64,000 nt of DNA. Source: Clostridium sporogenes. GTDB lineage: Bacteria; Bacillota; Clostridia; Clostridiales; Clostridiaceae. The stretch covers positions 3,968,001 through 4,032,000 of the forward strand of contig NZ_CP011663.1 in assembly GCF_001020205.1 (NCBI RefSeq), in the 5' to 3' direction. Shown one piece after another: positions 17,268-26,483 of the stretch. Under the pieces are notes generated by a model, which saw nothing but the letters and a program-made list of their open reading frames with translations, ran no database searches and was not told the origin of the DNA. The first letter of the stretch is position 1; each line of letters opens with the position of its first letter. The position numbers and the translations under genes were made by a program.

Positions 17268-17268
17268 G

Positions 17269-17958
17269 CTAAGTTAGCTTTTCTAATATTTGTTCTCCTA
17301 ATATTAAATCTTCAGGAGTTGTTATTTTTATATTACTGTAGCTGCCTTCATATAAATATACTGATTTACCGTAATTCTCTAAAACCATAGTATCATCTGT
17401 TACTTTTTTATTATGTTTTTTTAACTTTTCATGACAATCTAATATTATATTGTAATCAAAACACTGAGGAGTTTGAACTATAAATAGATCCTCTCTGCTA
17501 GGAGTGTCTATTGCAAATCCTTGTTTATCTTTTATTTTTATAGTATCCTTTGGCCTTACTCCAGAAGCAGCCGCTCCGTATTGCTTTACATATTTTATGC
17601 CATTCTCTATAATATCACTAGTAACAAAAGGTCTTGCGGCATCATGGATTAATACTACATCACAATTCTCTGATACAGCCTTTAATCCATTATAAACAGA
17701 ATCCTGTCTTTCCTTACCTCCCGGAACTATTTTAGATACCTTATCAATATTATATTTATCTATAATATCCCTACAAACTTCTATTTTATCTTCTAAGGTA
17801 ACTAAAACTATTTCATCTATAGATTTATGGGTGGAAAATTTGTTTAAAGTATAATAAAGAATAGGTTTATCTTTTATCTTCAAAAACTGCTTGCTTATAT
17901 TGCTATTCATTCTTTTGCCTTTTCCCGCAGCAACTATAATAACAGAATTTTTACTCAT
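17269..17958 (-). CDS. ispD: 2-C-methyl-D-erythritol 4-phosphate cytidylyltransferase
   Basis: IspD (229 aa) transfers CMP to methylerythritol phosphate in the non-mevalonate isoprenoid pathway. The nucleotide-binding AAGKGKRM loop is at the N-terminus, followed by LIHDAARPFV, IVQTPQCF and VTDDTMVLE, all family hallmarks. The start is the ATG at 17958 (MSKNSVIIV) behind AGAGGAGTC. An ATG nine codons earlier lies inside the preceding gene. It begins 1 base after the PIN/TRAM stop and is cotranscribed with that gene. ispF, often adjacent, is not here. Confidence 0.97.
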   Translation of the reverse strand: MSKNSVIIVAAGKGKRMNSNISKQFLKIKDKPILYYTLNKFSTHKSIDEIVLVTLEDKIEVCRDIIDKYNIDKVSKIVPGGKERQDSVYNGLKAVSENCDVVLIHDAARPFVTSDIIENGIKYVKQYGAAASGVRPKDTIKIKDKQGFAIDTPSREDLFIVQTPQCFDYNIILDCHEKLKKHNKKVTDDTMVLENYGKSVYLYEGSYSNIKITTPEDLILGEQILEKLT

Positions 17959-17959
17959 G

Positions 17960-19060
17960 CTAAGACTCCTCTTTTTTCTTAGCAAAAATCATTCTTCCTG
18001 CTGCTGTTTGTAAAACAGAGGTTACTACTACGTCTAAGTTTTGTCCTATACGTTTTTTAGCCCCCTCTACTACAATCATAGTTCCATCATCAAAGTAAGC
18101 TATTCCTTGATTAGCCTCTTTACCATCTTTAACAATTTGGATATTCATTTCCTCCCCTGGTAACACAACAGGTTTTACTGCATTTGCTAATTCATTTATA
18201 TTTAATACAGGTACTCCTTGAAATTCAGCTACTTTATTTAAATTATAATCATTAGTTATTACTTTACCATTTAAAACCTGAGCTAATTTTAATAATTTAC
18301 TATCTACCTCTGCTATTTCTGGGAAGTCCTTTTCATATATTTGCACATCTATATTTAGTTCCTTTTGTATTTTGTTTAGTATATCTAAGCCTCTTCTACC
18401 TCTATTCCTCTTTAAACTATCTGAAGAGTCCGCTATATGCCTAAGCTCTGCTAAAACAAAAGTAGGTATTACCAAAGTTCCTTCTATAAATTCAGTCTGA
18501 CATATATCAAATATTCTTCCATCTATTATAACAGATGTATCTAATACTTTAGGGGTTGCATTACTTTTATTAGACTTTGCCTTTTTTTCTTTTGCTGGTG
18601 AATTTCTTTTTATATTAGAAAAAAGTGATATTAATTCTTCTTTTCTTTTAATTGCAATATTGGCTCCTAATGCAGCCATAATAATAGCAACAACTACAGC
18701 TAATATTACTCCTATTATAGGTATCTGAGCTAACAAATTAACGAATAAAGCTGATATAGCCAATCCCAATATAGCTCCAACAGTTCCAAATACAATTTCA
18801 TTGGCAGATAATTTTTGCAAACTTCTTACTATATAATCCATTATTTTCAATATTATAGAATTTATCCATGGGGATATAAGAAATAATATTATTCCAAAAA
18901 CTATAGAACATAAAATTAAAAAGAAAGCTGACTTAACTTGACTTCCATTAAAATAAGATAAACTAGAGAAATAGTTGGTTGACATAATTAATCCCCCAAT
19001 TATATACCCTAAGGCTAATCCTATTATTGTAAAAAGCCATCTTAATATTTTATTTAACAT
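17960..19060 (-). CDS. yacL: PIN/TRAM-domain membrane protein (YacL family)
   Basis: A 366-aa protein with four hydrophobic helices in the first 140 residues, a PIN nuclease-like domain (VLDTSVIIDGRIFDICQ, then NRGRRGLDILNKIQ and VITNDYNLNKVA) and a C-terminal TRAM RNA-binding domain (GIAYFDDGTMIVVEGAKKRIG). The family is conserved in Firmicutes next to disA and ispD. Its role is not firmly known; RNA cleavage at the membrane is an inference. The start is the ATG at 19060, 8 nt after AGGAGG. A GTG three codons upstream overlaps the ribosome binding site. A 28-bp palindrome lies just upstream. Confidence 0.93.
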   Translation of the reverse strand: MLNKILRWLFTIIGLALGYIIGGLIMSTNYFSSLSYFNGSQVKSAFFLILCSIVFGIILFLISPWINSIILKIMDYIVRSLQKLSANEIVFGTVGAILGLAISALFVNLLAQIPIIGVILAVVVAIIMAALGANIAIKRKEELISLFSNIKRNSPAKEKKAKSNKSNATPKVLDTSVIIDGRIFDICQTEFIEGTLVIPTFVLAELRHIADSSDSLKRNRGRRGLDILNKIQKELNIDVQIYEKDFPEIAEVDSKLLKLAQVLNGKVITNDYNLNKVAEFQGVPVLNINELANAVKPVVLPGEEMNIQIVKDGKEANQGIAYFDDGTMIVVEGAKKRIGQNLDVVVTSVLQTAAGRMIFAKKKEES

Positions 19061-19073
19061 CCATTTCACCTCC

Positions 19074-19101
19074 TCTTAATAATTGTTAACAATTATTAAG
19101 A
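19074..19101. promoter_or_regulatory. 28-bp perfect palindrome, candidate operator
   Basis: The sequence TCTTAATAATTGTT followed directly by its exact reverse complement AACAATTATTAAGA gives a loopless 28-bp palindrome centred at 19087/19088. It abuts the ribosome binding site of the PIN/TRAM gene. A related 14-bp palindrome, TTAATAATTATTAA, lies at 19131-19144, and a third partial copy near 19161-19180. The absence of a loop favours a protein-binding site over a hairpin. The binding protein is unknown. Confidence 0.55.
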
Positions 19102-19386
19102 CTTTCAATCCTTTTTATATTTAATATATATTAATAATTATTAATTTTCAACAATCCTAAAAATAATTAATAATTATTTATGAAAATACACACTTTGTTT
19201 AATATTTGTTTTCCTTTATATTTTTGTTTTTAATATTAAATTTTTACTACTTTAACTATATATATTCTTCATATTTTTTCCATTTCCTTCTTTAATAATA
19301 TATAGGTATTATTTAACATGAGTATCCCCCTATAAAAAATATTGATTTTAATTTATGATATAAATATGATTTAACTTATACACTTA
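19102..19386. other. AT-rich divergent intergenic region
   Basis: This region separates the minus-strand yacL operon from the plus-strand gene at 19461. It is strongly AT-rich and holds the repeated TTAATAATT motif described above. I see no open frame with a ribosome binding site and no clear minus-strand promoter, although the yacL-ispD unit must start here. Confidence 0.5.
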
Positions 19387-19416
19387 TTGACAAGGTTAAT
19401 GATAGGAACCTATAAT
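19387..19416 (+). promoter_or_regulatory. Sigma-A promoter for the 19461 gene
   Basis: TTGACA (19387-19392), an 18-nt spacer and TATAAT (19411-19416), both hexamers perfect. The start point would be near 19423, followed by AAGGAG and the ATG at 19461. Confidence 0.85.
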
Positions 19417-19460
19417 AGTTTATAGTACACATATGAAATCTTTATAAGGAGTTGAACCCT

Positions 19461-19859
19461 ATGAAAGATGTAATTTTTGATGATTTTCAAAATTCTGTTA
19501 ATGATTCTCTTTTAAGACATAAGAGTATATTAGATATTTTAACCAAATACAGTGAATCTAATGCGAGAGTAAATAGAGCTATAGCTAAATCAATAACTAA
19601 CTGTGGCTGTGTTTCAGTTAAAGCAGAAAAACAAAAATTGCCTTCAGATAGTATAGATATAGAAGCTCTCAGAGATTGTTTAAAATCTCACGTTAATGGT
19701 GAACTTTGTGATAACTGTAGAGATGTAATTGAAAGAGAAATTGGTAATAATTTATTTTATTTGACCTCTCTATGCAACTTATTAGATTTAAACTTATATG
19801 ATATATTGTTAAAAGAATATAATAAAATAAATACATTAGGCAAATATAGTATGAGATAA
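19461..19859 (+). CDS. Small cysteine-containing protein with a MazG-like C-terminal helix pair, unknown function
   Basis: A 132-aa protein, one of only two plus-strand genes in the window. Its ATG follows AAGGAGTTGAACCCT and a strong promoter. Helical N-terminal half; cysteines at 48 and 50 (TNCGC), 73, 83 and 86 (LCDNC) could bind metal. The segment EREIGNNLFYLTSLCNLLDL (91-110) resembles the second helix of MazG-type pyrophosphohydrolases, with Asn in place of the usual metal-binding Asp of ExxD. That points to a MazG-like fold without the usual active site; this is inference. The gene looks conserved and genuine, but I cannot assign a function. Confidence 0.8.
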   Translation: MKDVIFDDFQNSVNDSLLRHKSILDILTKYSESNARVNRAIAKSITNCGCVSVKAEKQKLPSDSIDIEALRDCLKSHVNGELCDNCRDVIEREIGNNLFYLTSLCNLLDLNLYDILLKEYNKINTLGKYSMR

Positions 19860-19902
19860 AGTATAGCACAAAGTATTAAAATACTTTGTGCTATACTTTA
19901 TC
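19855..19902. terminator. Bidirectional terminator between convergent genes
   Basis: Two perfect 23-nt arms (19855-19877 and 19880-19902) with a 2-nt loop form a very long hairpin. Each arm includes the stop codon of one gene: the plus-strand gene ends at 19859 and disA ends at 19891. On each strand the distal arm ends in an ACTTTA or T-rich stretch. It would serve both directions. Confidence 0.8.
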
Positions 19903-20952
19903 TAGCATTATTTGTTCTCTAAGTCTTCTTAATCCATTTTTTATAGCTTTAGCTCTAGCTTCTCCAATCCCTTCTACATTATCTAATTGCTCATAGGATG
20001 CTTCCATTACACATTTTAATTGATTAAAATTAGCTACTAAATTTTCTATTACATTACTTGGTATTCTCGGTATTTTATTAATCATCCTATATCCTCGGGG
20101 TGAAATAAGTGTATCTACCAAAGGTACTCCTGTATATCCTATAATTTTTGATAATCCATCTAAATTTAAAAGTTCTTCTGATGAAAGTCCTTGTATTTGT
20201 TTGTATATATCCTCATATTCCATATTACTTCTACAATAGTCTCTTATAAGCAGAATACCATCTTCTTCTACACTTTTTATTAATTCACTTAATTGCATAT
20301 CAATTAGTCTTCCTTCATTACCTAATTCACATATATATCTTTCTATTTCACTAACTATTCTCATAACCATTTCGGATCTTTGAATAGCAGTTACTACATC
20401 AAATAAAGTTGCTATATCCTTAAATTCTAGTATATTCAAATTATTTACTACTCTGTCTAAAACAGCTACATATTTTTCTAAAGTTTGCAGAGCTTGATTA
20501 GCTCTTGCTAATATTATACTACTATCCCTTAGTACATACTTTATTCCACCCTTATAAACAGTTATTATATTTCTCCTTTGAGAAATAGCTATTACTATGG
20601 CTCCTGTTTGTTTTGCTACTCTATCAGCAGTTCTATGTCTTGTTCCCGTCTCAAAAGTAGGTATAGATGAATCTGGTATTAATTGAGCATTAGCACATAA
20701 TATCTTCTTTAAATCGCTGCTTAACACAATTGAACCATCCATTTTAGCTAGTTCATAAACATAAGATGGACTATATTCTGAATTAATTTTAAATCCACCG
20801 TCTACTAACTTTAATATTTGGTCACTATCTCCTAGAACTAATAATCCACCGGTTTTAGCTCTTAATATATTCTCTAACCCCTCTCTTAATGGGGTCCCTG
20901 GGGCCATTATTTTAAGTATATTCATTAATTCTTTATCTTTTTCTATTCTCAC
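19891..20952 (-). CDS. disA: DNA integrity scanning protein, diadenylate cyclase DisA
   Basis: DisA (353 aa from the chosen start) makes cyclic di-AMP and scans DNA for branched structures. The DAC domain shows MDGSIVLSSD and GTRHRTADR, the two catalytic signatures. A helical linker follows, then a C-terminal helix-hairpin-helix domain (LDNVEGIGEARAKAIKNGLR). The start is taken as GTG at 20952 behind AGGGTGAGA. A TTG six codons earlier has no ribosome binding site and abuts the radA stop. It is cotranscribed with radA, as in Bacillus. Confidence 0.97.
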   Translation of the reverse strand: MRIEKDKELMNILKIMAPGTPLREGLENILRAKTGGLLVLGDSDQILKLVDGGFKINSEYSPSYVYELAKMDGSIVLSSDLKKILCANAQLIPDSSIPTFETGTRHRTADRVAKQTGAIVIAISQRRNIITVYKGGIKYVLRDSSIILARANQALQTLEKYVAVLDRVVNNLNILEFKDIATLFDVVTAIQRSEMVMRIVSEIERYICELGNEGRLIDMQLSELIKSVEEDGILLIRDYCRSNMEYEDIYKQIQGLSSEELLNLDGLSKIIGYTGVPLVDTLISPRGYRMINKIPRIPSNVIENLVANFNQLKCVMEASYEQLDNVEGIGEARAKAIKNGLRRLREQIMLDKV

Positions 20953-20970
20953 TTCTCTCACCCTACACAA

Positions 20971-22329
20971 TTAAAATACTTTATTAATACCTTCTCTTAA
21001 AGAAGATATACCAATTAGGTTAACATTATTTTTAACAGAAATTTTGCCTTTATTTCTATCAGGTATAATTATACTGGTAAATCCCATTTTTATGCCTTCA
21101 TTTACTATTCTATCACAAAAACTTACGGGGCGAACCTCTCCTGTAAGTCCTATTTCTCCAACTACTAAAACTTTAGGTAATTTTATATCTTTTGATTTAG
21201 CACTAGATATTAAAGCTAATGCTAATCCTAAATCAGCAAAAGTCCCTGTTAAATCTAACCCTCCTACTACATTAACATATACATCGCAATTATAAAAAGG
21301 TATATTTAATTTTTTTTCTAACACGGCTAATATTAAATTCAATCTAGCTGTGTCTACTCCTACTGCTGTTCTTCTTGGCATATAAGCTTTTGTTTCACTT
21401 ACCAACGCTTGTATTTCTATAAGTATTGGTCTAGTACCTTCCATTATACCTATTATTACAGAACCTTCCCTTTGAAATTCAGTTTCTTCTAAAAATACAG
21501 CGGAAGGGTTACTTATTTCTAATAGTCCTTCTCCTGCCATTTCAAAAACTCCTATTTCACTTGTAGTTCCGAAACGATTTTTTACTGTTCTTAAAATCCT
21601 AAATTCTTGGGTTCTTTCTCCTTCAAAAGATAAAACCGTATCTACCATATGTTCTAAAACTCTAGGTCCCGCTAATTCTCCTTGCTTTGTAACATGTGCC
21701 ACTATAAAGAAAGGTATGTTATTATTTTTGCTTATAAGCATAATATCGTTAGAACACTGTCTAACTTGAGACACAGTACCTGGGGCTGAGGATAGTTCAC
21801 TTTTAAAAAGAGTCTGTATAGAATCTATTATAACAAATTTAGGATTAATTGTCGTAATGTGTTCTTTTATTATATCCACATTTGTTTCTGAAAGTATGTA
21901 TATATCTTTTGATATTACCTTGAGTCTATCTGCCCTCATTTTTATTTGCTCTTCTGATTCTTCCCCTGATACATATAAAACCTTACCATAATTAGTAGCA
22001 ATATTATTAGCAGCTTGTAAAAGTATTGTGGACTTTCCTATCCCAGGAGAGCCAGATATAAGAGTTAGAGATCCCTTAACTATACCACCACCTAAAACTC
22101 TATTTAGTTCCTTTATTCCAGTATCTAATCTTTCGTATTCACTGGATTTTATTGTGGATATCATTTTAGGTTCTGATTTAATATTTATGTTCTTTATAGT
22201 CTTATTAGTTGATTGTTTTTCTTCTTCTACCATACTATTCCAAGTATTACATCCAGGGCATTTTCCCACCCATTTTATAGATTCGTACCCACATTGCTGA
22301 CATGTATATACAATTTTATTTTTAGCCAT
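20971..22329 (-). CDS. radA: DNA repair protein RadA
   Basis: RadA (452 aa) is a RecA-like ATPase/helicase that helps process recombination intermediates. It has an N-terminal zinc finger (CQQCG...CPGCNTW, residues 10-29), Walker A GSPGIGKST (near 92), the family KNRFG motif, and a C-terminal Lon protease-like domain (GGLDLTGTFADLGLALALIS). The ATG follows GGAGTTGATTAA. The order clpC-radA-disA is conserved in Firmicutes. Confidence 0.98.
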   Translation of the reverse strand: MAKNKIVYTCQQCGYESIKWVGKCPGCNTWNSMVEEEKQSTNKTIKNINIKSEPKMISTIKSSEYERLDTGIKELNRVLGGGIVKGSLTLISGSPGIGKSTILLQAANNIATNYGKVLYVSGEESEEQIKMRADRLKVISKDIYILSETNVDIIKEHITTINPKFVIIDSIQTLFKSELSSAPGTVSQVRQCSNDIMLISKNNNIPFFIVAHVTKQGELAGPRVLEHMVDTVLSFEGERTQEFRILRTVKNRFGTTSEIGVFEMAGEGLLEISNPSAVFLEETEFQREGSVIIGIMEGTRPILIEIQALVSETKAYMPRRTAVGVDTARLNLILAVLEKKLNIPFYNCDVYVNVVGGLDLTGTFADLGLALALISSAKSKDIKLPKVLVVGEIGLTGEVRPVSFCDRIVNEGIKMGFTSIIIPDRNKGKISVKNNVNLIGISSLREGINKVF

Positions 22330-22448
22330 TTAATCAACTCCAAAACCTTAATTACAATAATATTATTATAACATCAATTAGTACAAATAATTTTAAAAAA
22401 CCAATAATTAAATAAATTTAATTATTGGTTTAGAATTAAATTCAAAAT

Positions 22449-24884
22449 TTAGATTTTAGAAAAATTCAATTTATCTTCAATAGTATTAACCTTAACTGAA
22501 TCACCTTTTTTAATATTACCTTTTAATATTTCTTCTGACAATTTATCTTCTACAATTTTAGTTATAGCCCTTCTTAAAGGTCTAGCTCCATAATTAGTAT
22601 CATATCCTTCTTTTGCCAATATTTTTTCTGCTTCTTCTGTAAACTCTAATTTGATTCCTTGATCTTCAACTCTATTTGATACAATTTTTAGCATAAGCTT
22701 AACTATTTCTTTAATATGCTCTTCTCTTAATTGGTGGAAAACTATTATATCGTCTATTCTATTTAAGAATTCTGGCCTAAATGAATGTTTTAATTCATGC
22801 ATAATATTATCTTTCATTTTTTCATATTCTGTTTCTCTTTCTTCTTCTATAGAAGTATTAAAACCTAATGTTTTTTGCCTACTTATAGTTGATGCTCCCA
22901 CATTAGATGTCATTATGATTATAGTGTTTCTAAAATCTACTGTCTTACCTTTGCCATCTGTAAGCCTTCCATCTTCTAATATTTGAAGTAATATATTAAA
23001 TACTTCTGGATGAGCTTTTTCTATTTCGTCAAATAACACAACTGAATATGGATTTGTCCTTACTTTCTCTGTTAATTGACCGCCTTCATCATGTCCTACA
23101 TATCCTGGAGGTGATCCTATTAATCTGGATACTGAATGCTTTTCCATATACTCTGACATATCGACTCTAATCATATTATTTTCATTTCCAAACATAGCTT
23201 CTGCTAAAGCTTTTGTTAATTCAGTTTTTCCTACACCTGTTGGTCCTAAAAATATAAATGACCCTATTGGTCTCTTTGGATCTTTTAAGCCTACTCTTGC
23301 CCTTCTTACAGATTTTGATACTGATTTAATAGCTTCTTCTTGCCCAATTACTCTATTATGAAGAATATCTTCTAATTTCAGAAGTCTTTCAGATTCCTTT
23401 TCAGTAAGCTTATTAACTGGTATATTAGTCCACTTTGAAACTACTGATGCTATTTGTTGTTCTGATACAATTAAATTAGAACCCTCTTTTTCTGCATTCC
23501 AATCCTTTTTTAACCCTTCTAACTTTTCTTTTAATTCCTTTTCTTTATCCCTTAAGTTAGCAGCTTTTTCAAAATCCTGAACTCTTATTGCATCTTCTTT
23601 TTCTTTAACAACTTTATCTAATTGTTCCTCTATATTTTTTAGATCTGGTGGTGCAATTAAATTTTCTATTCTAACCTTTGAACCAGCTTCATCTATTAAA
23701 TCTATTGCTTTATCTGGCAAAAATCTATCTCTTATATATCTATCTGATAAATTAACCGCTGCATATATAGCATCATCTGTAAATTTAACTCTATGATGTG
23801 CTTCATACTTATCTCTTAATCCTTTTAAAATCTCTATTGTTTCTTCTTTTGTAGGTTCTCCTACATTTATTGGCTGGAATCTTCTCTCTAAAGCGGAATC
23901 TTTCTCTATATATTTTCTATACTCATCTAATGTAGTTGCACCTATACATTGAATTTCTCCTCTTGCCAATGCCGGCTTTAGTATGTTTGCCGCATCTATA
24001 GCCCCTTCTGCTGCTCCAGCTCCAACTATTGTATGAATTTCATCTATAAACAATATTGTATCTTTAGAGTTTCTTACTTCCTCCATTATTTTCTTTAATC
24101 TATCCTCAAATTCACCCCTATATTTAGCTCCTGCTATCATAGATGTTAAATCTAACGTAACTACCCTTTTATTTTTTAATATTTCTGGTATATTCCCATT
24201 AATTATGTTTTGGGCTAACCCTTCCGCTATTGCTGTTTTTCCAACTCCCGGCTCCCCTATTAAACAAGGATTATTCTTAGTCCTTCTGCATAATATTTCT
24301 AAAACCCTTTGAGTTTCTTTATCTCTTCCAATAACCGGATCAATTTTCCCCTCCTCTGCCATTTCAGTTAGATCTCTTCCAAATTGATCTAATGTAGGAG
24401 TAGAACTTTTAGAAGTTTTTTTGCTACCTTCATCTTTAAGCATTTCTTCTCCTGACAAATTTTTTATTAGCTCTTTTTTTAATCTTTCAACATCTAATCC
24501 TAAATTAGAAAGGATAGTAAAGGCCACACCTTCTGCTTCTCTTATTAATCCCAATAATATATGCTCTGGAGTTATATAATTATGATTTAAATTTCTAGCT
24601 TCTAATAAACTCATTTCAAGTAATCTTTTTGTTCTTGGAGTAAGTGGAATTTCATTTTTATAAAGATCCATCTCCCCTTTTCCTTCATATCTTTCTATTA
24701 ACTGTCTAACTTTATCTTCCGTTATGCCAGAATTATTTAATAATTGTTTGGCTACTCCATCTTCTATTAAAATTCCTAAAAGAATATGTTCTGTACCTAC
24801 ATATCCATGTTTGAATTTTTCTGCTTCTTCCTGAGCATTCATAAGTACTTTCTGAGCTCTTTCTGTAAATCTTCCAAACATCAT
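22449..24884 (-). CDS. clpC: ATP-dependent Clp protease ATP-binding subunit ClpC
   Basis: ClpC (811 aa) unfolds substrates for ClpP. It shows the repeated N-domain (RFTERAQKVLMNAQEEA and the second repeat LTPRTKRLLEMSLLEARNLN), AAA-1 with GEPGVGKT, the middle coiled coil with a UVR motif, and AAA-2 with GPTGVGKT. The start is the ATG at 24884 (MMFGRFTE), 9 nt after AAGGAGG. A GTG three codons upstream is inside that spacing. It overlaps neither mcsB nor radA in any significant way. It ends the ctsR-mcsA-mcsB-clpC operon. Confidence 0.98.
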   Translation of the reverse strand: MMFGRFTERAQKVLMNAQEEAEKFKHGYVGTEHILLGILIEDGVAKQLLNNSGITEDKVRQLIERYEGKGEMDLYKNEIPLTPRTKRLLEMSLLEARNLNHNYITPEHILLGLIREAEGVAFTILSNLGLDVERLKKELIKNLSGEEMLKDEGSKKTSKSSTPTLDQFGRDLTEMAEEGKIDPVIGRDKETQRVLEILCRRTKNNPCLIGEPGVGKTAIAEGLAQNIINGNIPEILKNKRVVTLDLTSMIAGAKYRGEFEDRLKKIMEEVRNSKDTILFIDEIHTIVGAGAAEGAIDAANILKPALARGEIQCIGATTLDEYRKYIEKDSALERRFQPINVGEPTKEETIEILKGLRDKYEAHHRVKFTDDAIYAAVNLSDRYIRDRFLPDKAIDLIDEAGSKVRIENLIAPPDLKNIEEQLDKVVKEKEDAIRVQDFEKAANLRDKEKELKEKLEGLKKDWNAEKEGSNLIVSEQQIASVVSKWTNIPVNKLTEKESERLLKLEDILHNRVIGQEEAIKSVSKSVRRARVGLKDPKRPIGSFIFLGPTGVGKTELTKALAEAMFGNENNMIRVDMSEYMEKHSVSRLIGSPPGYVGHDEGGQLTEKVRTNPYSVVLFDEIEKAHPEVFNILLQILEDGRLTDGKGKTVDFRNTIIIMTSNVGASTISRQKTLGFNTSIEEERETEYEKMKDNIMHELKHSFRPEFLNRIDDIIVFHQLREEHIKEIVKLMLKIVSNRVEDQGIKLEFTEEAEKILAKEGYDTNYGARPLRRAITKIVEDKLSEEILKGNIKKGDSVKVNTIEDKLNFSKI

Positions 24885-24885
24885 A

Positions 24886-25929
24886 TTAATCACCCTCCTT
24901 AAACTTTTGTTTTTTTAATCTTTCTTTAACTAACATAGCTCTATAATATCTACTTTCTTTTTCAGTCATTTCTTTATCATAAATCCTATTTAAGTTAGCC
25001 GGTTGAGTATCTACTATTAATTGATTAATTATATTCTCATCTATATCTTTTATTATTGACATCTCTATACCTAGCTTTACATTAGATATATAATTTAAGC
25101 ATTCTAAATTATCTAATAGTATTGCTGATTTAAGCAATGCTAAGGATCTATATATTTTATCCTTTATTTCATATTCATAACTTTCTATGAATTTTTCTCT
25201 TGCCATATTCTCTTCATTTATTATTTGTTTTATTACTGCCTTTAAATTGTTTATTATCTCTATTTCATCTAAGCCTAAAGTAATTTGATTTGATATTTGA
25301 TATATATTTCCTAAAGCTTTAGAACCTTCCCCATAAATACCTCTTACTGTCATGCCTAATTGACTTATAGCATTCAATAATGCTGATATTCTATTATTCA
25401 TGGAAAGGGCTGGTAAATGTATCATAACAGAAGCTCTTAATCCTGTTCCAATATTTGTTGGGCAGGATGTTAAATATCCTAAATCTTTATCAAAGGCTAA
25501 ATTTATATTTTTTTCAATCATATTATCAATATGGTTTGCTTTTTCAAATGCCTTTTCTAAATTAAAACCCTTTGTTATACTTTGTATTCTAATATGATCT
25601 TCTTCATTTATCATAATGCTATTCTTTTCAGAACTATCTATTATTATAGCCGCCTTATCTATATTATTAATTAAGTTAAAACTAATAATGTGTTTTTCCA
25701 ACAATGAATTAATTTCTTTTTTTTCCAGATTCCATAAATATATAGTCTTAAACTCATCCTTTTCAACTTCTTTATAAAATTCATTTTCTATCCTATATAT
25801 GATATCTCTACCATTCTTATTATCTATTTTATTTGGAAAGGGTGCCTTGTCTACATTCCTAGCTAATCTTATTCTACTACTTAAAACCATGTTATCATTT
25901 GACAAAGGAGTTTTTTTATTTTCGTTCAT
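24886..25929 (-). CDS. mcsB: Protein arginine kinase McsB
   Basis: McsB (347 aa) phosphorylates arginines on misfolded proteins and on CtsR, marking them for ClpCP. It belongs to the phosphagen (guanido) kinase fold: SSRIRLARNV near residue 20 is the ATP-phosphate-binding segment and CPTNIGTGLRASV (near 160) is the catalytic-Cys motif. The start is the ATG at 25929 (MNENKKTPLS) behind GAGGAGG inside the end of mcsA. A more upstream frame start is within mcsA. Neighbours confirm the role. Confidence 0.97.
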   Translation of the reverse strand: MNENKKTPLSNDNMVLSSRIRLARNVDKAPFPNKIDNKNGRDIIYRIENEFYKEVEKDEFKTIYLWNLEKKEINSLLEKHIISFNLINNIDKAAIIIDSSEKNSIMINEEDHIRIQSITKGFNLEKAFEKANHIDNMIEKNINLAFDKDLGYLTSCPTNIGTGLRASVMIHLPALSMNNRISALLNAISQLGMTVRGIYGEGSKALGNIYQISNQITLGLDEIEIINNLKAVIKQIINEENMAREKFIESYEYEIKDKIYRSLALLKSAILLDNLECLNYISNVKLGIEMSIIKDIDENIINQLIVDTQPANLNRIYDKEMTEKESRYYRAMLVKERLKKQKFKEGD

Positions 25930-25933
25930 ATAT

Positions 25934-26461
25934 TTACGCCTCCTCCTCTTTTTCATTTTCCAATAACTTTATTTTATCTCTTATTTCTGCGGCTTTTTCA
26001 TATTCTTCCTCTTTAATACATTTTTGCAATTTGTCTCTTAATTGTTGCAAATTCTTTTGTTTTATTATATATTGTCCTGATTTTTCAGGAATTTTTCCTG
26101 TATGCTCTACATTCCCATGAATTCTTTTTATTATTGGAATTATACTATCATTAAAAATCTTATAACACTCACTACAGCCTAATAAACCTTTCATTTTAAA
26201 TTCATTATAAGTTGTTCCGCAATGAGGACACGTAATTTCATAACTTATATTTTTTTCTTGAGGCTTATTCATATAATCTAATATATTAGCTAATATATTT
26301 TGAACTGAAAAAGATGACATAAGATTTAAATTATCTGTTATTCCCATTCCTTGTTCCTGTTTTGCACAACTTTCACATAAATTAACTTCTTCTCTATGTC
26401 CATTTATAACCTTTGTTATATGAACTGTTGCACTATTTTTATTACATTTATCACATAACAT
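25934..26461 (-). CDS. mcsA: McsA, activator of McsB and CtsR partner
   Basis: A 175-aa zinc protein. Four C-x-x-C pairs are visible: CDKC (3-6), CESC (28-31), CPHC and CSEC in the middle. A C-terminal UVR motif (LRDKLQKCIKEEEYEKAAEIRDK) matches the ClpC/UvrB interaction module. McsA activates the arginine kinase McsB and modulates CtsR under heat or metal stress. It follows ctsR by 22 bases and its end carries the mcsB ribosome binding site. Confidence 0.96.
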   Translation of the reverse strand: MLCDKCNKNSATVHITKVINGHREEVNLCESCAKQEQGMGITDNLNLMSSFSVQNILANILDYMNKPQEKNISYEITCPHCGTTYNEFKMKGLLGCSECYKIFNDSIIPIIKRIHGNVEHTGKIPEKSGQYIIKQKNLQQLRDKLQKCIKEEEYEKAAEIRDKIKLLENEKEEEA

Positions 26462-26483
26462 AAAATCACCCCCAACTTTTATA

